From Ulota crispa (Eukaryota; Streptophyta; Bryopsida; Orthotrichales; Orthotrichaceae): 64,000 nucleotides of DNA. Positions within the stretch are counted from its first letter, which is position 1; every line of letters begins with the position of its first letter. The stretch spans positions 6,668,539 to 6,732,538 of the forward strand of contig OY987248.1 in NCBI GenBank assembly GCA_963920765.1. Reading direction: 5' to 3'. This document shows positions 11,648 through 23,976 of this stretch, piece after piece. The notes beneath the pieces are model-generated. The model did not search any database. It was not told the origin of the DNA and saw only the letters and a program-made list of their open reading frames with translations. The translations under genes were made by a program, and so were the position numbers.

Positions 11648-12149
11648 AGGTAGCAACATCCATAAGCGCTGTGTCCCCATGGCTGTCCCTGACAGTGGTA
11701 GGGCTAATTAAAAAAAAAAAACAAATGGTTATGGGTGATTGAGTGATGGTTATGGGTGATTGAGTGATGGTTATGGGTGATTGAGTGATGGTTATGGGTG
11801 ATTGAGTGATGGTTATGGGTGATTGAGTGATGGTTATGGGTGATTGAGTGATGGTTATGGGTGATGAAGTGATGGTTGTGGGTGACTAGCATGAGGTTTT
11901 GAGTACCCATCTCTCTATTTAAGAACCAACAAGCCTTGTTTTTAGCATCTCTTACACATGGTTCTTATAATTTCAGTGATTTTGGACTTTGAAAAATCTT
12001 TGTGAACAAAATCCTTACAGTTGAAACCTTGAAATTGATGCCAATATTTTTGGTTTCCACTTCCTAACTTACAGTATTTTTTTCAAAATTAGTCAATTAT
12101 TTTACCTACTCCAAAACCCTTACTTCCACGCTTATGGGTGCACCTACCT
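11648..12149. mobile_element. TA-flanked TIR element with AGGTAG ends (family A), contains a minisatellite and an empty TTAA site
   Basis: The left end is TA|AGGTAGCAACATCCATAAGC and the right end is TTATGGGTGCACCTACCT|TA. The part after 11880 is homologous in reverse complement to 50136-50310 plus 50531-50590, where a TTAA element interrupts it. Here the same site is intact (TTAA at 11929-11932). No coding region. Confidence 0.7.
11725..11892. repeat. 21-bp minisatellite, about 8 copies
   Basis: Exact 21-base period from 11725; the unit is ATGGTTATGGGTGATTGAGT plus G. The last two copies are diverged. A 68-codon open frame on the minus strand is only a translation of the array (HNHHSIT repeated) and is not a gene. 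Confidence 0.95.
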
Positions 12150-12489
12150 TAGGAACCTTTCTCCATCATCATGGCCGTAGGCTAGGGCACACTTTCACGT
12201 GAGGAGGATGTTAGTATATATATTTCACTAAAGACAAAAAGTTAATCCACAATCAGATAGTCCCATACCCATTCGTAGAAGTGTGGGTGATTTGCAAAAA
12301 AAGAATTGGCAAAACTTAGATGGCATGTTTCAAGGAGGAAAGGATTGTTTTTCCAGAGTTTTGGATAACTATGATATGGTCAAATTTGGTAGTTGAATGT
12401 GACTTAATGGAGAAGGTTACCACAATTATAAATCCTTATGTAACATGTACCAAATTGCAATTTGCTCTAATTGAGACTAGTAATATCGA

Positions 12490-12746
12490 CCCGTTATTCC
12501 TTAAATTGGGAAAAACAGAGGTACCATTTAGTATTCAACCTTAAACCCAAAAAGTCACCTTAAACTAGATTTGAAGATATCAAATTTAGTCTGAGTCACT
12601 AAAAAAATTCCCCTCACAAATTCCTCCTCTCAGGTGAGGGCACGTGTACCGAAAAAATGCTGTGAGCTTAGTTTCAAGTGGTCACCTGAAACCTCCAAAA
12701 GTCCCAAAATGTAATAATTTTCCCAATTTAACAAATAATGTGTTTA
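12490..12746 (+). mobile_element. ~255-bp MITE, family M (ACACCATATTC ends), diverged copy
   Basis: It carries TTAAATTGGGAAAAACAGAG near the left end and the complementary TTTTCCCAATTTAACAAATA near the right end. Inside are the family blocks CTGAGTCACTAA and GAGGGCACGTGTACC. Other copies: 17989, 31154, 35079, 42394, 45655; partial copies near 45300 and 46815. Confidence 0.7.
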
Positions 12747-13898
12747 CACCACTATGGAGTTTTTGGTGAGATTTCTTCAATAGTATGTTATGCATAAAAA
12801 CTCCATTCATGAAACTTTGTAGAAGATTTGATGACGCTACATTGTAAATTTCAACATAGTTTAGAATTATTTGACAACCACAAAATCCTACCAATTCACT
12901 TATTTCCTCCTTACTCACATGGGAGCAATAAATACAAAAATTCTTGACCAATATAAGAAAATGCTTTACCAACTGCAATAAATGCCTTGAATTTTAACAA
13001 ACTTGGCCAACATATAAAATTATCCCCTTATACAATCTCAACTTTGCATTTATAGTCCAAAGCTAGTTATTTACGGCATTTGGTTCAATTTCTGAAACGC
13101 AACATTTCAAGCTATTCTGAAACTAAAACCAACTTCTCGCAAAATCTCTTGGAAAGATCTGCAAGTCGAAGGCAACCGGGAAAAGAATAAGGAAAACGTG
13201 GATATATTTATCCATGTGTGCACATTCATCCTTGAATTTAGTCAAAAATCAAAATAGCATGTTCATCCAGGTTTTGCACATCAAAAGTTTATGTCAGAGG
13301 GACTCGGAAATTCTGTCAAAACTCTTACCAAACTATTTTAGTGTTAATTCTTCGTGATCGCAAGGAGCAAAATACATCCCCTGTCTACACTAATAATGAT
13401 ACTTAGTGTTGATAAAACTAATTACAAACTATAACTCTAAAATGTTAACAACACTAGCTGTCAACATAAACATTGCCTGTCAACTCAATTTGCATCAAAA
13501 TTTGTAAACTGGTACCATAATAGTTTAGCTTGCATTAGAGTAGTATCCAACATCCACATTAATTGTCAAAATAAACATTAATTTTTAATTAAATAAAATT
13601 AGAATGAGTTATGTGATAGAGTAGATAACACTATAAGTACCATAACACTACATGTCAATATTGGTGTAGTGTTTGTGTGATACATGGGATTGTGAGGAGT
13701 TACAATAGTCAATGTCAAAATAAGGCAAGATTCTAGAAAAAAATGTCCAAAAAAAACATGAAGGTGATTTAGGTAATGATGTTCTTCTAATCAGACCTTT
13801 GATTCAACATGATTGAACAAGATCTAATATCAATCCATACAAAGAATACAATTTTACTTTTGTATAGTAAAAGATTGGCATAATATAAAAATACTGAG
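12747..13898. other. Gene-free AT-rich stretch
   Basis: A 98-codon open frame lies at 12682-12978 on the minus strand, but it overlaps the adjacent MITE and shows no recognisable domain. Nothing else is supported between the MITE and the element at 13901. Confidence 0.4.
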
Positions 13899-13900
13899 TA

Positions 13901-14198
13901 AGGTAGGTGCACCCATAAACGTCAAACTAAGGGTTTTGAACATGATGACTATTAATAAATAACTAGCAAATTATAGGATCCTTTTAGAAATAGAAAAAAA
14001 TGATTTTGCACTTTCAAATGTATTGTGAGAATAAGTTGTGAATTTTTAAAGAGCAAATTGCCATTGCACCCATAACCACTTTCAAGATTCATGTTCACAT
14101 GTTGTACATCCTTGTAATTACATCTATTCATTTCCACAAATCCAAGATTTCAAAGGTGACGGTTATGGGGACACTGACGCTTATGGGTGCTTCTACCT
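13901..14198. mobile_element. TA-flanked TIR element, family A, intact ~298-bp copy
   Basis: Left end TA|AGGTAGGTGCACCCATAAAC; right end TTATGGGTGCTTCTACCT|TA. This uninterrupted copy is the reference for the heavily interrupted relative at 57145-58539: its reverse complement aligns to that copy on both sides of each insertion. Confidence 0.8.
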
Positions 14199-14985
14199 TA
14201 ATAGAAGGACAATGACAGTGTAGAGTTGGCTGCCATTGTATATAATCAATGAGTTTGTTTACATGAGAATATAAGTTAGAGGCATTGGTTTTTTAAGAGA
14301 ATGGATTTTGAAAATATTGTTTTTAAAATTATCTTTTTCAATTTGGATTAAGTAAGTAATGATGAAGATTCTTTCTACTTTTTCAAGCAAGGAGGCTTGT
14401 TATAATTGGTTGAGCACTATTTTGCCTAGTTGCACAAACGGGGAAATTACAAATCAACACGGGATTTATTTATTTTTGTACAGCAATTCCCCAAGATAAG
14501 GAACTACATTTGTGGTGAAAATGCTTGTACTTGAAATCTTCTACCCACAACTAGTCTTGCTTTTATGAAACTAAGGTAGGAGGCTCTAAAACCATTTGGG
14601 CATTAAAACCGTCTAGTCATCCATCCTTCTCAAATATACGCTTTTTGTACATGTTGCTTTTTATAGGCTTCAACAATGTACAATTAGAATACATTTGAGG
14701 AGGTGGACGGTTTTAAAGACCTATGACCCTTCCATTTCAAAATTTCATAACTAATTCCACAAAGCTCCAAAAAATATGAAACAATTTGGGTTAGATGCCA
14801 ATTCCTCTTATCTTTCAAGTAAAATTTACTGAAAAGTATTCCAAAAAGTTTTGTCTCCCCAAAATTCAATTTCAACCCTTAGATGGACCATTTATGAGCC
14901 TTGTACCTTACCTCCCACCCCCTCACATGAATAGGCGCCCTAAATGCCGGTTTTCCCAAACATTGGTATGCCCTAAGAATCTTCT
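14199..14985. other. Gene-free stretch
   Basis: AT-rich DNA without a recognisable gene. A 94-codon open frame starting at 14795 runs into the adjacent foldback element and has no family signature. Confidence 0.4.
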
Positions 14986-15314
14986 TAGAGCTAGTTTCCA
15001 TGGGCGGCTAGTGGGGTCCAGGCCTGGACGTCCAACCTTCGGTCCTGTAAAAGCGGAACTACATGATTGGAGGGCTTGAACCCAAAATTGGAGATTGCTT
15101 TCCAAATTCTCCCCATTTTGTGAGGTCCAAGCCTAGACGTCAAGCCTCCGGTCTTGTAAAAGCGAAACTACACGATTGGAGGGCCTAAACCCAGAATTGG
15201 AGGCTGCTTTCCAAACTCTCCACATTTTGAACATTTCAAGATTTTTTCTTCATTTTGCCTGAATCAGCCTAGAGGAGGCCTCAAGTTCCAGTCCCCCATG
15301 GAAACTGGCTCTTA
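14986..15314. mobile_element. ~330-bp TIR element with internal tandem duplication
   Basis: The ends are inverted repeats: GAGCTAGTTTCCATGGG at the left and CCATGGAAACTGGCTC at the right. Inside, a ~110-bp block (GACGTCCAACCTTCGGTC... to ...CTCCCCATTTTG) occurs twice in tandem, at about 15015-15123 and 15124-15233, with ~85-90% identity. It is more GC-rich than its surroundings. No coding region. Confidence 0.65.
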
Positions 15315-15584
15315 CCATAGAAGCAGCAGGGGTGGCGGCACGTTGGTGCTTTTCACTTTTCTCTTTCTCTCTTCCTCCAACCCAAACACCAGTGTCGCAT
15401 TTACGTTTGAACTTTCTCAATAAAGAGCCTTTTACAAAAGTAGGGCTCGCTTTCTAAGGAATTCTCTCCCTTTGCTTCAAAGTTCCAACCAAGGAGTAAT
15501 AGTTTCTTGTAATCTGTCAAAAAAAAATTTTGCAACTAAAAAGATTGTCTGTTTGCGATATAAAAAAAATATATCCTTTGGCAA

Positions 15585-15663
15585 TTAACCCCTGAACGTA
15601 CAGGGTCTTCAAAAAAGCACTAAATCGAGAACACTTTTAGTCCCTGAGGCGTTTAGGGGTTAA
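15585..15663. mobile_element. 79-bp TTAA-flanked mini-element
   Basis: It starts TTAACCCCTGAACG and ends GAGGCGTTTAGGGGTTAA, with TTAA on both edges. This is the smallest member of the TTAA group seen here, little more than two ends and a short spacer. Confidence 0.6.
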
Positions 15664-16138
15664 ATACTACTTTTGAATGCCCAAACAAAAATCCATCGCC
15701 TGAAGAGCATGTGGCATGTGCAGTTGTGCACCAGTTCAAGCTTTTGGACTTTCTGCAAGCATCCTGCCAAAAATGCACAATATATGGTACCCTTCTGACG
15801 TGGCAGGGCATTCTGAGTTAATTGTTGATTCCTTATCTCATAAGTATGGCAGGTGGAAATGTTCAGAAAGAACCATCGGTGGGTAAACTTAGCAAAATCC
15901 AGACCTGAAAGTGCACGCATGTAAAGTTTTTGTGCCTATCACGGTCTTGGAATTTACGTTCTAGCACATTTTTTGCACACCTTTTCAGCAACTTGAGATG
16001 ATTGTGAAAATCCAAATTGGGAACACTCAGATTTCTATCATTTGCATTTGCAGGGCTTCATCATTGATTTGAGTTGCCTAATGATTGTGTAGGGTAAATG
16101 ATAAAATCTGTAGGAAGATCCACTTATTGTAAAGAAAG
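15664..16138. other. Gene-free stretch
   Basis: Somewhat GC-richer than its surroundings, with an 86-codon minus-strand open frame at 15660-15920 that shows no known domain and overlaps the TTAA end of the neighbouring element. No gene is supported. Confidence 0.35.
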
Positions 16139-16426
16139 TTACACTAAATAGTGCAGACAGGTTGCCCCACACTCATTTATTGACATTTTACATTCTATCA
16201 ATGCGTAATGATACTATAATAGATTTCTTCAATAATTAACACTTTAACAACTATGAGGATCTATCATCAGCAACAATGTTGTTGAGATATAAACTAACAA
16301 TATTTAAACCACAAATCATGTGAAATCTTAGTATCTTTTTCTTCAAGTTATCAAGCAATAAGTCATGAGGTTTTGAAACAAGATAACATAATTGTTAAGG
16401 AAAATTAATTGTACTATTTAGTGTTG
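16139..16426. mobile_element. MITE related to 32732-33179 (family E)
   Basis: Left end TACACTAAATAGTGCAGACA and, shortly after, GGTTGCCCCACACTCATTTA, matching the left part of the element at 32732. The right end is degenerate (TACTATTTAGTGTTG). Boundaries approximate. Confidence 0.45.
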
Positions 16427-16481
16427 TCAACCAAAACAATCTTTAACATTTTGAATTTGTAAAAGCATAGAATTTGAGAAA

Positions 16482-17260
16482 GGGGAAATTACAAAATGAG
16501 TAACAAAAATAAAAGAGATTACAGTTTGTGTAACGGTTTGAAAATAATTTCAATTTGGGTAACAAAATCCGATAATTTCAATGGATTTTGCAACTGCTCA
16601 AGGCGCAAGCCGTTGAAGCCGACATTGATGCTAGTGCCAACTTGTCATTGGTTGTGATCCTTGTGCTATCAATTGCAATCAATCACTACCCTTGCTTGCA
16701 CCTAGCCACCAATGTCCGCCAAACAATTGTAGCTTGCGCACTATCAAGGAACGATCACTTACCTTTTGCTCACAAGTACCACTTCAAAACTTCAACCCCA
16801 CAAGCTCACGAGTTGCGTCTCACTCATGGGGACGTGTATTGCGCACTATCTAATTGATATTCAACTACTACTTATGAATCAACTTGTGTTGGGAGACGAT
16901 GCACAATGCACGTCCATGAGTGAGACACAACTCGTGAGCGTGTGGGGTTGAAGTTTTGAAATGGTACTTGTGAGCAAAAGGTAAGTGATCGTTCTTTGAT
17001 AGTGTGCAATCTACAATTGTTTGGCGGACATTGACAGCTAGGTGCAAGTAAGGGTAGTGACTAATTGCAATTGAGAGCACAAGGATCACAACCAATGACA
17101 AGTTGACACTGGCGTCAATGTTGGCTTCAACAGCTTGTGCCTTGAACAGTTGCAAAATCTATTGAAATTATCAGATTTTGTTACCCAAATTGTAATTATT
17201 TCAAACCGTTACCCAAATTGTAATCTCTTTTGTTTTTGTTACTCATTTTATAATTTCCCC
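16482..17260. mobile_element. Large foldback transposon, ~380-bp arms, with mirrored ORFs
   Basis: Left terminus GGGGAAATTACAAAATGAGT; the right terminus is its complement ending in AAATTTCCCC-type sequence. The arms pair over ~380 bases with a ~20-base centre. Flanks are TTTGAGAAA (16473-16481) and ATTGAGAAA (17261-17269), an 8-of-9 target duplication, which fits Mutator-like elements with long TIRs. Each arm carries an open frame of 89-95 codons whose predicted peptides are almost the same (both contain LSLVVILVLSIAI and NDHLPFAHKYHFKTSTP). The frame is probably preserved by arm similarity, not proven coding. Confidence 0.75.
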
Positions 17261-17845
17261 ATTGAGAAATGTATTAATTGGGTCATCATGTATACCAGCT
17301 GTTGAGAAGAAGAGGCTGGGAGAGAGTGTCACCGCAAATGTTTAACTCTTGTATAAAGTTATTCGGTTAGAAAAAATCAAAAGTATGCAAATATCTTCCA
17401 AAGAAATTAAAATGTTGCCGACTATTTTGCACAATAGAAAAGGATGAATAGCATGGGTCCTAAAATCGCAACTTGAAAAACACTTGAAGAGATATAAATA
17501 TGAAATAAGTAAAATATAAGGAACTATTAAAGTGACATCCCGAATATTTAATGGCAGACCTGAAGGGTTATCATGAGCATGCAAATTGAGAATTTAATTT
17601 TAAAAACCTTGACTTGAACTTAAAGAGTTGTTTCATCTTTATTATAGGGCTATATCCTAAAATTTCAATCTCTAAATGAAAATACAAACTTTTGGAATGA
17701 TATACAATAAGAGTTTATCAAAAGTAGTAGCAATATTATAGGAAAGGTTTAATACGTTTTTTTGTTTATTTATTTATTTTTTCCAAGGAGGTGGTATTGT
17801 CATGATTGAAGTACTCATGAACCGTGTGGATTTAGAATTTTAGCA
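17261..17845. other. Gene-free stretch
   Basis: AT-rich DNA with only short open frames; nothing recognised. Confidence 0.4.
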
Positions 17846-19087
17846 TTAACCCCTAAAGTCACAAGGCCTTATTTCTATCAAAAACCACTCAAAAATGTCA
17901 TTTCTATTGTTAGAGAGCAAAAATATTGAGAATTTAATTTTTCATATCTAACCTTAGGAACTTGTACTATACTAGTTTAAGGATATGTAACGCATTATTC
18001 ATTAATTTGGAAAAACAATGGGTACCATTTTGTACCTCACCTTAATCCAAAATAGCCACCTTAATTTGAATCAAGGTGGTCACTTGAATCCTATTTAATG
18101 AACTCTATCAAAATTTCAAAAGTTAATGAACTCTTGGTCCAAAAAGAGCGTATTTTTGGAAGATATATATCTCATTTCATTGGAGAAAAGTCAACAAACT
18201 TCCAATTCAATGAATATGGAGGTCTTTGGAAAAAAAAAGAAAAAGCCAGAAGTTCCACATTGTACTCTTTTTCTCAAATTAAACAATAAAGTGTTATGTG
18301 GAAGACATCCAAAAACTTTAATAGCGTAGATTGCAAGATATTTGCATTTAAAGTGAAGAAAACAAGATTTTTGGCACCTTGCTTGATTAGATATTATAGA
18401 TATTATTCTTCATTACTTAAAAAATTTGCACAATTAATTTCAAAATTCAAAATTTATTTACTAAAGAATTGAGTTGAGATTCTATGGGAGAAAACTAAAA
18501 AAAAATACACCTAAATTTCACTTACATAAAATTGTTAAATAGAGGTAGGTTCAAAACTGAAGGAAAACCAAAATTGTTAATAGTTAAAAGATGGAATTGA
18601 AACAAACTAATCTCAATGGTGAGATTGTTCTAGCAAGAAATCACTCTACAACTTCTTCTTTTTTTAATTGTGAAATTTGAGTTAAAAATGAATCATGCAA
18701 GCTATTTTTTCACTAAGATGCTTTGATTGCCCATATATAAAGATTGTCCACAACTTTTTCATAACACGTCCAAATGGAACAAATCGAACCTTTCCATGTA
18801 GATGGGCGTGTAGATGAAAATACAATCTATGAGAAAAAAAAACATGAATGTTTTTATTTTAAGTTTTTGTGGGGGTCATTTTATGTCAACCAAACTGCAA
18901 AAAGGATTTTCTGTGCCATAACTTTTGCTTATGGACACCAATTGAGATAAAAAATATATTCTCAAAAAGCTGATGTATTTTTCTATCTTCTCAAAAAGCT
19001 TCAAAAAAACACAATAAATTGAGACCATACTAGCCTATTCAAAATCTTGTTTATTCCCCTTGGGGATAATGGGACTTTAGGAGTTGA
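17846..19087. mobile_element. Degenerate TTAA element (~1.24 kb) with a nested MITE
   Basis: The left end TTAACCCCTAAAGTCACAAG is clear. The probable right end GGGACTTTAGGAGTTGAA has the last tetranucleotide mutated to TTGA. A family M element (17989-18299) sits inside. The pairing of these two ends is an inference from their orientation and spacing. Confidence 0.45.
17989..18299 (+). mobile_element. ~310-bp MITE, family M, diverged
   Basis: Left GCATTATTCATTAATTTGG, then AATGGGTACCATTTTGTACC; right TTTCTCAAATTAAACAATAA followed by AGTGTTATG. The layout matches the copies at 35079 and 31154. Confidence 0.55.
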
Positions 19088-20943
19088 ATTCCCAATTTGC
19101 ATGCTCACACTGAAACTTGAAAATGTGATATTAACCATTTGGGGTGTTGCTTTAATAATTCCCAAAAGTTAATGAACAAAATGCCAAAAAGAAAAGGCCC
19201 AGACAAGCACGGACTTGAGAGAATGTGCGTAAAAAACCCAAAAAAATGTTTATTTCATTTGCCCAATTTTAGGGACAACTTCAAAGTATAAAATTACATG
19301 AGTAGTCCATGTTTAGTTATCCATTTTGAAATGGTCAAACGTCATGTTTAAGCTCAATTTTGACTCTTAAAGTGTGTTCAAATAACAAATTTATATTTTT
19401 CTTGCTTGAAACTATGAATGATATATCACTGTAAGAAATTTCAATTTGTTTATAGAAAATTGTAATTGTTATCATTTTTTTTTTCAAAAAATGAACATAC
19501 ACAAGTTAAAATAGCAAAAAAATCCAAATTTCTTGAATTTTTTTCTAGTGGTACAAGCAACATTAAAGAATAGAGTGAAAAAATTCCAATTGGATATTTT
19601 ATTTTTTACACCCAAAATAGCCACAGCAAAGAATTCAAAGTCAAATTTGACTATTATACCAAGTTTATCCTTATTTTATAATTAATTTATAAAATTTTGA
19701 TATTTTTTGATGGAAGACACATTCAATTTCAATTCATGTTATTTTTTTCAATAAATTTGATGAAAAATTTGAATTATTTTGAAATTTTAAAGCTAAATGT
19801 GGAAAATAAAAGCATATCATTTAAAATATATATTAAAAAAACATATAATTTCTACCATAGATGAATGGTAGAATGAGAAACATAGTTTTGTAGTTTAAAA
19901 CTTAAAACGCATTTAAAGAGTAGAAAATATGAATGAAAAACACACCATATTGTGTTGTTTGGATTCTAACCCTTGAAACTTTCAATGACAATAAATCTTT
20001 CTATTTTTGACATTTTCCAAAAAAATCAAATGAAACAAAAAAAAATTTGTCAAGCTTCATTTTTAAAGTTTGAACCATGCACCAAAAACTGATTTTTTGA
20101 AAGTTACAATCGAGATTTTACCAATGCACTTCCACTTTTTGAAAGCACAAACCTTTAAGGGTTAAGTATGTCTTTACTGGTTTGTTAGATTGCAAATATC
20201 CACAATGCACTTATGCAGGTAAGGTTCTTACCAAAGTATTTCCGTACTCAATTTGAGCAAAGAAACTGAGTTCGTATAATTCATTTATGATCAGTGACAA
20301 TGATTGTAGTATTGTAATTAAATTTATTCAATAAAGCTACAAATACATAACAAATAATATTATGCTGGAAATTGGTATCGGTGACGTTAGTGTAAGGAGT
20401 TCAAAATTAAAAACAAGCTTTGTACTTAAGAGTGGTGACACAAAGTATTTATTTTGGTGTAAATACCTAAGAGTCAAGATCAAGTTTTGGATTTGTCTCT
20501 AAAGGTAATACACTCAAAAACCATTTGTTCATTTTGAACCATCTAGTAGCTTGTTGTGAAATGATGCACTAGTGGTTCTTACATTAGCCTCTTACAACTC
20601 ATTGAATGCATGGAAGAAAGTTTGTTTTTAATTGCAAGAGTCAATCATTCTCCTTGCTTCCTCAAATCTCTTCACAACTTGCAAGTGAATGGTTCTTGGA
20701 AGGTCTCATGTTAATAGTAGGTACCTATGACACATGCACTTTGAGAATTCATAAGTAACTCAAAAATACTTCAAAAAATATGAAATGACTTGTGTTGCAT
20801 TCAGCATCTGATTCTCTTTGTCTGAAAAATGAGCTAAAAATCCTTCCATCCACAAAAGACCATGCAAAAGAGGTATGAGCCCTTAGATGGGCGGTTTTTG
20901 AGCGTACTACCTTAAATTGCCTTGACCATGCAACTGTTTTGCC
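19088..20943. other. Gene-free AT-rich stretch, 1.9 kb
   Basis: No open frame of note and no paired inverted repeats that I could delimit. An isolated AACCTTTAAGGGTTAAG at about 20151-20167 resembles a TTAA-element end without a clear partner. Confidence 0.4.
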
Positions 20944-21881
20944 TTAACCCCTAAAGGACCGAGCCATTTTTTCTGTGAAAAAGACTAAAAACTGCCACTT
21001 TTGGGGAAATGAGAGGAATGGTATGTTTTTTTTTTTTTTGGAAATCCAACCATAGGATCTTGCTCTAGACAGCATGAGGTACTTGGGAAAAAAAAATTGA
21101 GCTTATTCCAAATGACAAAGAGTGAGATTTTTACGTATGAAGTGAAGAAAAAAGTTTTTTTTCATGCTGTCCAAAAATTTCAGATGGCATTGACCACTCC
21201 TAAATCAAAACATTGCTCTACGCAAAGTTGAGGTTTTTTTTTTTCCCATGTAGAAGACCAAGTTAGGAATATGTGGGAGAATTTTCAAATCAATTGGAAC
21301 TATAAAACACATGGGAAAAATTTTAAGTAAAAAGAAGTAGAGAATGGGTCAAAACACTAAATTGTTAAGAATTTAATTATTGAAAAGAAAAATGCAAATC
21401 TTTACAGTTATATTGTTGTAATAAACAATCTACTTCCTTAGATTTATTTATTTTTTCTAAAATATTGAAAAGTAAGTAAAATAAAGGACTTGAAAGTTTA
21501 TGTTAGAGTAGAGAATCCATAACTGCCCGCAAACAAAAACTCCTCACAACTTTCATCTCAACAATTGAAATTGAAAGATTCAAAGCTTCTCATGTATGAA
21601 AAGATCTAAAGAACCAATTTCAAAATTTTATTTTAAGAGTATATCATTTTTAAAGAAGTTTTTGGGCTGCCCGTTTGGGCAGCCCGCCCCAAAATTTCAT
21701 AAGTTCATGCATAACTTCTTCATCAAATGTCAAAATGAAGAAAAAAGTAGATGCCCGCATAGATCTTTGAATTCCCCACCTTCAATAAAAGTTTCAAAAA
21801 ATCACACAAAGTAGTTTACCCATAGGTACATGACTAAACTCCAAACGGTCTCCGAAGGGACAACGGGCCTTTAAAGGTTAA
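20944..21881 (+). mobile_element. TTAA-flanked TIR element, family T1, copy c
   Basis: It begins TTAACCCCTAAAGGACCGAG and ends GGGCCTTTAAAGGTTAA. It is collinear with 8303-9256 over its full length, including CAACCATAGGATCTTGC near the left end and the GGGCAGCCCGCCCC block near the right end. No coding region survives. Confidence 0.85.
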
Positions 21882-23187
21882 CAATAGTAAAATCAAAGGA
21901 AGTAAAAAAACTCTCATGCAGTTTACCACAACATTGAAAACACCCCTGATTTTTTGAAACATTAAAAACATCCTCGCATATTGCTCATAGTGCTAATTTT
22001 GTTTAATACAATTTCCTTGCTTAAATCATCATTGAGCCATGCAAAATCTTCTATAATGCAAGTAATAGTGCAATAAGGCCTCTTTTATGTCATAAGGTAG
22101 ACATACCTTTCTTTGACCGGTCCCCAAAGTCAACCCCTATGTTTGAGGTGTTCAGTACTCACTGTGAACCCAAAGTGGAGCAGTGAACACTACTTGCACA
22201 AGCAAATTTTGTCACATGTTGATTGCTAAGTTGGTTTGAGAGAGTTGGAATTGGGACCATCAAGTGCCATTATAGGAACACATCCAAGCAGTTTTAAGGT
22301 TAGTTTAGAGTTGCTTTTAGGGACCATATGAGCTGTAATTGTGCCCTTTCATATAAAATACTCCACAATATCTTTTTCCACAAAAATGACATTCCATGAT
22401 AGCTTGTCGAAACGCTAATCCTACGAATTTTTTTCCTAAATTTTTTGAGACCTTGTGATACCCAAGGCCCAAACCCTTAAACGGTTGGGTATGGGTATGC
22501 TTACCTTAGATGTAAGGTGGCCGTGGCAAAAGCCATGAAGCAAAGGTAAGTGCAATTCACTATGTCTTATAAGTTAATAGATTTTGAATGTATGCCACAT
22601 TTATCTAAAGATAGGTTGTTCATGGGGTTTCGAACTTTTTAGATTTTTCATTTAATTCCAAACCATACAAATTATTTTGATTTTTAGTGTTTTGACAGAA
22701 CATCAACTTATCTCTCAATGAAAAATTTCTCAATGTTTTGCACGTATTTCTAGAGAAAGAAAACCAGATTCCTATTTTTGGATTTTGGTTTAGTTAAATA
22801 TGGCACAAGTAACATCCATGCTTTGATTGTGAACTAACACCGTCAAATTTTTAGTACAATAGGGGGTTTCAAAGCTCAAAATATTTTAAAGCTAAAACTG
22901 GTTATTAATTTTTTGACTTTAGCTGGTGGCTCCAAGCGAAGTCTTTTTTATTTTCCTTGTTTTCTCAACCATGTTATCAAATAAATGTAAAAAAAATTCA
23001 CCTTGGCCTACTAAGAATTTTAGTCCCAAAACCTTAAAAGATGGTTTTCTTTTTCTTTCTTTTTTTGAAATTTCTTTTTTTAATAGGGTCCTCTTGAAAA
23101 TCAGAAATCTGAAAAAGATATCCCCTAAATTTATTATTAGGGTGTCAAATTGTTTTGCAGCTATAAAAGAGCTAAATTGTCATTTTT
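21882..23187. other. Gene-free stretch with scattered transposon ends
   Basis: At 22499-22520 two family A ends meet (TACCTTAGATGTAAGGTGG), suggesting adjacent or nested family A copies that could not be delimited. Otherwise no gene or repeat is supported. Confidence 0.4.
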
Positions 23188-23710
23188 AGGGCTGCTTTAC
23201 AGTTTACACTACAAGTCTAAGTTGGTTTGCACATCCAACACTTCCAATGTTGAGCTTTGATTGGTTAATTTTCTGAAAACTGTCTCAGAGCCTTTACACT
23301 AGAAGTGAAGGTCAACTTTTTCAGATTACTTTTTAATATATTTAAATGGCAAGATTAGACACATTCCCAATTTCAAAATGATATCTTTTGAAAAATGGGA
23401 AGCCAATTATTTTCCCAAGGGTCACTGTCAAATTTTATTAAAATATGAGTATTTGAATAAAAAGCAATCTCTTGAGATAACTGACACGGTAAGATTGAAT
23501 AAAAATATCAGTATTGACTCTCCTTGCTATCTTTTTTTTAATCCCTTTTCTCTTGAAATTTTCAAAATTTGCTGTAGAGGTTCAAGTTCTCAGCTTTTTG
23601 GCCTTAAGACCTTTACACACAAGAGAATTGCTCTTTGTTATACTCATATTATAATGGGCACTTGAGGCTGTCTTGCGATTGTTTAGGATTTTGGGCTGAA
23701 ATTTTGGTTA

Positions 23711-23976
23711 AGGTAGTGTGTTCTAATTGCGTTCATGCTCTAATTGCGTTTAGCTCTAGGAACGAGAGACATTTTAGATTAAATATCTATGACTGTCATT
23801 GATGAGTTCAATGGGACTAGCTACTATGACTGTCATTGATGAGTTCAATGAGACTAGCTATAATAGCTAGTCCCATTGAACTCATCAATGACAGTCATAG
23901 ATATTTAATCTAAAATGTCTCTCATTCCTAAAGCTGAACGCAATTAGAGCATGAACGCATTTAGAACAAACTACCT
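23711..23976. mobile_element. Nearly perfect palindromic TA-flanked element, family A
   Basis: Left TA|AGGTAGTGTGTTCTAATTGC, right complement ending CTACCT|TA. The two arms pair over more than 110 bases. The left arm has a 37-base direct repeat (CTATGACTGTCATTGATGAG...) so it is longer than the right. A relative lies at 56888-57114. Its right TA is shared with the TTAA that opens the next element. Confidence 0.8.

Noticed and set aside
11704-11910. 68-codon ORF on the minus strand with HNHHSIT repeats
   Set aside because: It is a direct translation of the 21-bp minisatellite; the period is a multiple of three, which keeps the frame open by construction.
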